Source of the DNA: Noviluteimonas gilva
GTDB lineage: Bacteria; Pseudomonadota; Gammaproteobacteria; Xanthomonadales; Xanthomonadaceae
Assembly (NCBI RefSeq): GCF_009740395.1
Contig: NZ_WOXT01000002.1
Coordinates: forward strand, 496,001-560,000
Length of the DNA stretch: 64,000 nucleotides
Direction: 5' to 3'
Both the position numbers and the translations under genes were made by a program. The notes beneath the pieces are model-generated. The model had not been told where the DNA came from and searched no databases. It was given only the letters and a program-made list of their open reading frames with translations. Below are positions 59,971-64,000 of this stretch, piece after piece (within the stretch, counting starts at the first letter, position 1; the number at the start of each line of letters is the position of its first letter).

Positions 59971-61830
59971 CTAACGGTACCCCGCCGCTTGCAGTTCGAA
60001 CAGTTCCGCGTAGCGCCCGCCCTGTGCGAGCAGTTCGCCGTGGGTGCCGCTGGCCTCCAGGCGCCCTTCGTTGAGCACGAGGATGCGGTCGGCCATGCGC
60101 ACGCTGGAGAAGCGATGCGAGATCAGCACCGCCGTGCGCCCGTGCGAGAGTTCCTTGAAGCGCTGGAAGACTTCGAATTCGCTGCGCGCATCGAGCGCGG
60201 CGGTGGGTTCGTCGAGGATCATCACCTGCGCGTTGCGCATGTACGCGCGTGCGATCGCGATCTTCTGCCATTGCCCGCCGGAGAGGTCCACGCCGGTGCG
60301 GAAACGCCGGCCGATGACCTGGTCGTAACCGTTCGGCAAACCGGCGACCACTTCGTCCGCGAACGCGCGCCGCGCCGCTTCTTCGATGCGCGTGCGGTCG
60401 TCCATCGCGTCGATCTGGCCGACGCCGATGTTCTCCGCCGCCGTGAGGTGGTAGCGCACGAAGTCCTGGAAGATCACGCCGATGTTCGCGCGCAGGTCGT
60501 CGAGGTCGTAGTCGCGCAGGTCGCGGCCATCGAGCAGGATGCGGCCTTCGTCGGGGTCGTACAGGCGCGCGAGCAGTTTGACGAGCGTGGTCTTGCCCGC
60601 GCCGTTTTCGCCGACGAGCGCGAGCACTTCGTCGGCGCGCAGTTCGAAATCCAGGCCGCGCAGCGCCCAACGCTCGGCTTCGGGATAGCGGAAGCCGACG
60701 CCTTCGAACACGAAGCCGCGCACGATCGGCCGCGGGATCGCGATGGCGCCGGGCCTGGAACGAATCTCCGGCTGGATCTCGAAGAACGAATACAGATCGT
60801 CGAGATACAACGCTTGCCCCGCGACTTGCGAAAAGCCGACGAGCAAGCCTTCAAGCAACTGGCGCAGTCGGCGGAAGCTACCCGCGAGGAAGGTCAGATC
60901 ACCGATGCTGAAATCGCCGCGGACCGTGCGCCATGCGATGTAGCCATAGGCGAGGTAGTAGCCGAAGGTCCCGAACGCGGCGAGCAACGTGCCCCACAAA
61001 GCGCGCCGGCGCGCGAGGCTGCGGTTTGCGATCAGGAACTGCGCCGACAACGCGCGATACCGCGCGATGAAGTAGCGGTGCAGGTTGAAGATCTTCACTT
61101 CCTTGGCGGTCTCGACGCTCGCGCCCATCTGGCGGAGGTATTCGAGTTGCCGGCGTTCCGGCGTCCACTGGAAGTTGAGCTTGTAGTTGAGCGCGTTGAA
61201 GTGCGACTCGCCGACGAACGCGGGAATCAACGCGACACCGAGCAACACGATCAGCCACGGCGCGAACACGACCAGGCCCGCGATGAAGCTCGCCACCGTC
61301 ACCGCGTCCTGCACTTGCCCGAACAACTGGCTCAACAGGTTCATGCGGCCCATCGTCTGGCGGCGCGCGCGGTCGAGGCGATCCTGGAGTTCGGGATCCT
61401 CGAAGTCCTCCAGGTCCAGCGTCGCGGCGTGTTCCATCAGGCGCACGCTGGTGGCGTTGGTGAACATCTCCGACAGGACCGAGTCGGCGTAACTCACCAG
61501 GCGACCGAGCAAATCGGACGCGATGGCCAGCCCGAACTCCAACGCCAACAACGTGAGCAGATGATCGAGCGTGCCGCTGTGCCACGCGATCTGCAGCGAT
61601 TCGTAGGCGACGCCTTGTCCGACCAGGCGCACCGCTTCGTCGATGATCAGCTTGCCGACGTAGAGCGTGGCGATCGGCAGCAGCGCGCGTATCAGGCGCA
61701 GGCCGAGGCTGGTGATCGTCAGCGCGCGCGAGGTCGCCCAGATTTCGCGCAGGAAGGGCGGCAGGTTGCGCAGGGCGCCGACGCGCTCCCGAAGCGTGGG
61801 GTTGTCCGATGGGCGGGCAGGCTGAGCCAT
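59971..61830 (-). CDS. ABC exporter with fused membrane and ATPase domains
   Basis: A 619-residue half-transporter. Residues 30-340 form the six-helix membrane domain (LPIATLYVGKLIIDEAV, FIAGLVVFAPWLIVLLGVALIPAF and others); the C-terminal ATPase has Walker A GENGAGKTTL (near residue 412), Q-loop VIFQDF, signature LSGGQWQK, Walker B MILDEPTAALD and HRFSS switch. It would work as a dimer in the inner membrane to expel lipids, peptides or drugs. The start at 61830 is the first ATG with a plausible N-terminus (MAQPARPSDNPTLRERV). No adjacent gene for substrate or partner. Confidence 0.9.
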   Translation of the reverse strand: MAQPARPSDNPTLRERVGALRNLPPFLREIWATSRALTITSLGLRLIRALLPIATLYVGKLIIDEAVRLVGQGVAYESLQIAWHSGTLDHLLTLLALEFGLAIASDLLGRLVSYADSVLSEMFTNATSVRLMEHAATLDLEDFEDPELQDRLDRARRQTMGRMNLLSQLFGQVQDAVTVASFIAGLVVFAPWLIVLLGVALIPAFVGESHFNALNYKLNFQWTPERRQLEYLRQMGASVETAKEVKIFNLHRYFIARYRALSAQFLIANRSLARRRALWGTLLAAFGTFGYYLAYGYIAWRTVRGDFSIGDLTFLAGSFRRLRQLLEGLLVGFSQVAGQALYLDDLYSFFEIQPEIRSRPGAIAIPRPIVRGFVFEGVGFRYPEAERWALRGLDFELRADEVLALVGENGAGKTTLVKLLARLYDPDEGRILLDGRDLRDYDLDDLRANIGVIFQDFVRYHLTAAENIGVGQIDAMDDRTRIEEAARRAFADEVVAGLPNGYDQVIGRRFRTGVDLSGGQWQKIAIARAYMRNAQVMILDEPTAALDARSEFEVFQRFKELSHGRTAVLISHRFSSVRMADRILVLNEGRLEASGTHGELLAQGGRYAELFELQAAGYR

Positions 61831-61864
61831 TCCGGCCAGTGTCGCGGGCGGCGGGTGATGGCGG

Positions 61865-61898
61865 AAAAAAGAAAGGGGCGCGGTTTCCGCCGCGCCCC
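61865..61898 (-). terminator. Intrinsic terminator of the DUF4097 transcript
   Basis: On the minus strand GGGGCGCGG (61898-61890) pairs perfectly with CCGCGCCCC (61883-61875) around CGGAAA, followed by a T-rich TTTCTTTTTT (61874-61865). It lies 52 bp after the DUF4097 stop and 35 bp before the ABC-transporter start. Confidence 0.88.
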
Positions 61899-61949
61899 GA
61901 GTGACGAAGCCGGGAAGGGGGGACCCGGCTGCGTACTGGCTATGACCGC

Positions 61950-62858
61950 TTACTCGAAGACAAGTTCCGCATCGCCCGAGAAGGTTTCGATCCGGATCGT
62001 GCTGCTCCCCGTACCGTAGCGATGTTCGAAGCTCGCGCCCGGGCCGTACTTCGGGCGTTCGATCTTCGCGCCGGGCGCGGTGAGGTCGCCGCTGAAGGTT
62101 TCGCCGGAGACCTGGGCCGAGGTGTTTTTCGGCAGGATCAGGTGCAGGTCGCCGCTCACCGACTCGGACTTGAACTCGCCGCCGTTCTGCAGGCCGGCGC
62201 GGACCTTCACGTCGCCGGAGACCGTCGAGGCCGAGATGTGGCGCAGCAGCTTGCCGCCACTGTCGGCTTCGATGTTGCCCGAGACGGTTTCGACCGACAT
62301 CTCGCCGTCGAGCTTGCCGCGCAGGTTGAGATCGCCGCTGACCGACGAGGCGCTGACGTCGCGCGAGTTCAGGGTCAGCGTGAGATCGCCGCTGACGCTT
62401 TCGATGTTCGCTTCGCGCGGCGCACCGGCGACGACGACATCGCCGCTCACGCTGTCGATCTGCAGCGATGCGCCCGCGGTGCCGACCACGTCGACCGTGG
62501 CGGAGACCGAATCGATCTCCAGCTCGGCGAGCACCGGCACGTTGAGGATCAGGTCCGTCGGCTCGGTGTTGTCGTTGCTGCGCCAACCGCTGCGGCCGCG
62601 CGGATATTCCACGCGCACCACGAGGTCGCTTTCGTCGCCTTCGATCACGAGCTTCTCCACGCCCTTGCCGAGGCTGCCGCCGATGTGGACTTCCTTCTTG
62701 TCCCACGTGCGGACCTGGATGCGGCCCTTGAGATTCTCGATCTCGATGTGGCCCCGCGCGTCGAGCGGACGGGTTTCGTTGATCGGCGTGGCGGCCCACG
62801 CCGACGGTGCGGCCACGCAGGCTGCCATGAGGGTGAGAGCGATCAGTGAGCGTGTCAT
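61950..62858 (-). CDS. DUF4097-family exported repeat protein
   Basis: A 302-residue exported protein with a signal peptide (MTRSLIALTLMAACVAAPSAWA). The body is a beta-helix-like series of seven to eight strands ending in (S/T)VSGD or FSGD, one turn about every 20 residues (SVSATVDV, SVSGDVVV, SVSGDLTL, SVSGDLNL, TVSGNIEA, TVSGDVKV, SVSGDLHL, FSGDLTA, FSGDAEL). DUF4097 proteins are putative envelope adhesin-like or ligand-binding proteins. GGAG at 62867-62870 supports the ATG at 62858. It is downstream of the sigma and putative anti-sigma genes and probably belongs to their regulon or operon. Ends at a strong terminator. Confidence 0.88.
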   Translation of the reverse strand: MTRSLIALTLMAACVAAPSAWAATPINETRPLDARGHIEIENLKGRIQVRTWDKKEVHIGGSLGKGVEKLVIEGDESDLVVRVEYPRGRSGWRSNDNTEPTDLILNVPVLAELEIDSVSATVDVVGTAGASLQIDSVSGDVVVAGAPREANIESVSGDLTLTLNSRDVSASSVSGDLNLRGKLDGEMSVETVSGNIEADSGGKLLRHISASTVSGDVKVRAGLQNGGEFKSESVSGDLHLILPKNTSAQVSGETFSGDLTAPGAKIERPKYGPGASFEHRYGTGSSTIRIETFSGDAELVFE

Positions 62859-62910
62859 CGGGGTGTCTCCAGGAAAATTGTTCAAGTGCCTTGATGCGAA
62901 ATGCGTGCGG

Positions 62911-63447
62911 TCAGCTGGCGAGCGAAGTGCGCGCCAGGCGCTGGGTGATTTCCAGGCGCCGCGTGTAGGTGCGTTGCAGGCGATCGAGCAGGAAGCGCGC
63001 TTCCGGATCGCGCGCGAGCGCGGTGCGGATCTGCGCGGCGCTGCGGTCGAGCACCTTGAGTTCGGGGGCGCCCCTGGCCGGCGTCGGCGTGTAGGCGTCG
63101 ATCTCCTTCAGCGCCGCCTGGTATTCGAGCGTCATGGCTTCGGCTTCGCGGGCAATGATGCGGGTGGTCTGCGCATCGTTGGCGGCCGGCGCGGCAGGCG
63201 TCGCGACCGGGCTGGTCTGCCATGCGATGCCGATGGCCAGCGCGAGCGTGGCCGCCGCGGCGAGCGGTGCGAGCGGACGCCAGGCCTTGCGAACCGGCGC
63301 CGGCGCGACCTGCGGCGTCGCGGCGATGCGCGCGGCGATCGACGGCCACAGGTCGGTTGCGGGCGCGACGTCCTTGCGCAGTGCGCGCAATTCCCATCGC
63401 AGCGCGTCGGGGAGGTGACCGTCTTCTTTGTCGATGTCATGCGTCAT
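62911..63447 (-). CDS. Putative membrane anti-sigma factor
   Basis: A 178-residue single-pass protein. The cytosolic N-terminal part (MTHDIDKEDGHLPDALRWELRALRKDVAPATDLWPSIAARI) resembles short anti-sigma domains without an HCCC zinc motif; a hydrophobic segment (LAPLAAAATLALAIGIAWQ, near residues 72-90) crosses the inner membrane; the periplasmic part is helical with many Arg and Glu. Its start overlaps the end of the sigma gene (63437-63447), so it is translationally coupled. Anti-sigma assignment is from position and topology, not sequence identity. Confidence 0.65.
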   Translation of the reverse strand: MTHDIDKEDGHLPDALRWELRALRKDVAPATDLWPSIAARIAATPQVAPAPVRKAWRPLAPLAAAATLALAIGIAWQTSPVATPAAPAANDAQTTRIIAREAEAMTLEYQAALKEIDAYTPTPARGAPELKVLDRSAAQIRTALARDPEARFLLDRLQRTYTRRLEITQRLARTSLAS

Positions 63448-64000
63448 GGGAACCTCCGAGGCGCGTGCGCAGCAATCCGCGCGCGCGATGCAACTGGGCT
63501 TTCGAACTGCCGACCGCCATGCCGAGTTCGGCGGCGATCTCTTCGTGCTTCCAACCTTCCACATCGTGCAGCACCAACACGGCGCGCGCCCGCGGGGGCA
63601 GGGTGGCCACGGCGCGCTCCAGGTCCATCGTGAGCGCGGTGCCATGGCCCGCCGAATCGGGCGTGCCGAGCATGTCGAGCGCGTCCTCGTCGTCGCTGGC
63701 CTGCGGCCGGCTGCGGCGGGCGCGCAACTCCATCAGGGCGGTGTTCACGGCCAGGCGATGGAGCCACGTCGTGAACGCGCTTTCGAACCGATACCCCGGC
63801 AGCGCCTGCCAGCACCGCACGAAGGCTTCCTGCGTGAGGTCTTCCGCGCGGCCGGCATGGCCGCCCACCAGGCGCAGGATCACGCCGTGGACCCGCGTGT
63901 TATGGCGCCGATAGATCGCCTCGAAGGCGGTCGCGTCGCCGCGACCCGCCGCACGCACCAACGCGCCATCCACGTCCTCGCCGGTGTCGGCGGACGGGGG
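63437..64000 (-). CDS. ECF-type RNA polymerase sigma factor, N-terminus beyond window edge
   Basis: Sigma factor of at least 178 residues. Region 2: FEAIYRRHNTRVHGVILRLVGGHAGRAEDLTQEAFVRCWQALPGYRFESAFTTWLHRLAVNTALMELR; region 4: VATLPPRARAVLVLHDVEGWKHEEIAAELGMAVGSSKAQLHRARGLLR. A GTG at 63973 could start it, but the frame stays open to the window edge, and the upstream codons (PPSADTGEDV) look like coding sequence. It is partial by that reading. It overlaps the putative anti-sigma gene by 11 bp and is followed by DUF4097, an envelope-stress type cassette. Confidence 0.85.
   Translation of the reverse strand, partial: PPSADTGEDVDGALVRAAGRGDATAFEAIYRRHNTRVHGVILRLVGGHAGRAEDLTQEAFVRCWQALPGYRFESAFTTWLHRLAVNTALMELRARRSRPQASDDEDALDMLGTPDSAGHGTALTMDLERAVATLPPRARAVLVLHDVEGWKHEEIAAELGMAVGSSKAQLHRARGLLRTRLGGSHDA

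Noticed and set aside
61830-62799. N-terminal extension of the ABC exporter through the DUF4097 gene
   Set aside because: The open frame continues upstream, but it crosses the terminator at 61865-61898 and the DUF4097 gene in another frame; the conserved exporter begins at 61830.

Overview
The window looks like chromosome from a high-GC gammaproteobacterium of the Xanthomonadaceae/Lysobacteraceae, most likely Lysobacter or a close relative. This is inferred from protein content, codon bias and the gene order of the type IV pilus minor-pilin operon; no rRNA, tRNA or other phylogenetic marker is present to confirm it. Genes are densely packed, ATGA/TGATG overlaps are frequent, and no gap longer than 300 bp lacks a gene. 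I see no prophage, insertion sequence, CRISPR array, rRNA or tRNA.

Layout. (1) 1-6.9 kb: a minor-pilin operon fimT-pilV-pilW-pilX-pilY1-pilE, preceded by an 18-bp palindrome that contains an AlgR-type box. (2) 6.9-20.2 kb: housekeeping and accessory genes: an ECF42-like sigma factor, a GIY-YIG protein, an HD hydrolase, a secreted alpha/beta hydrolase, an M1 aminopeptidase, an AlkB-like dioxygenase, SelO, the ABC-F ATPase Uup (with a palindromic repeat inside its reading frame), a barnase-like RNase with its barstar-type inhibitor, the RNA phosphodiesterase ThpR and small proteins. (3) 20.2-29 kb: a three-part lipoprotein, an M14 peptidase, a GST, a rhomboid protease, a histone H1-like protein, RluF, a cold-shock protein with a textbook terminator, and a cyclopropane fatty acid synthase. 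(4) 29-43 kb: the helicase Lhr, an SGNH hydrolase, a YdeP-like molybdopterin oxidoreductase, an M3 peptidase, a CBS protein, glutathione peroxidase, and a divergent pair of a membrane acyltransferase and a membrane LytTR regulator. (5) 43-49.3 kb: ferredoxin-NADP reductase, a UbiB-family kinase, DUF488, a tightly overlapping block of five poorly known genes (including a free-standing EF-Tu domain-III-like protein), and a universal stress protein behind a perfect FNR/ANR box. (6) 49.3-58.4 kb: a tripartite RND multidrug efflux operon (OqxAB/MexEF-like) interleaved with two short-chain dehydrogenases and controlled, by position, by a divergent LysR regulator. (7) 58.4-64 kb: a GFA protein, a PQQ-type sugar dehydrogenase, an ABC exporter, a DUF4097 repeat protein, a putative anti-sigma protein and an ECF sigma factor whose N-terminus runs off the window.

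Regulatory and repeat layer. Several unrelated genes (selO, uup, thpR, rluF, DUF488, lytTR, the UbiB kinase) carry a -10-like hexamer ending 6-7 nt before the ATG, the geometry of leaderless transcripts. Two copies of a composite inverted repeat, four GGGAAT(G/A) heptamers facing four complementary heptamers with shared GTTG/CAAC inner edges, lie between genes at 44.1 and 54.7 kb. The candidate novelties are these repeat elements, the in-frame palindrome in uup, the LytTR/acyltransferase switch with its helically phased direct repeats, and the orphan cluster at 46.5-48.3 kb.
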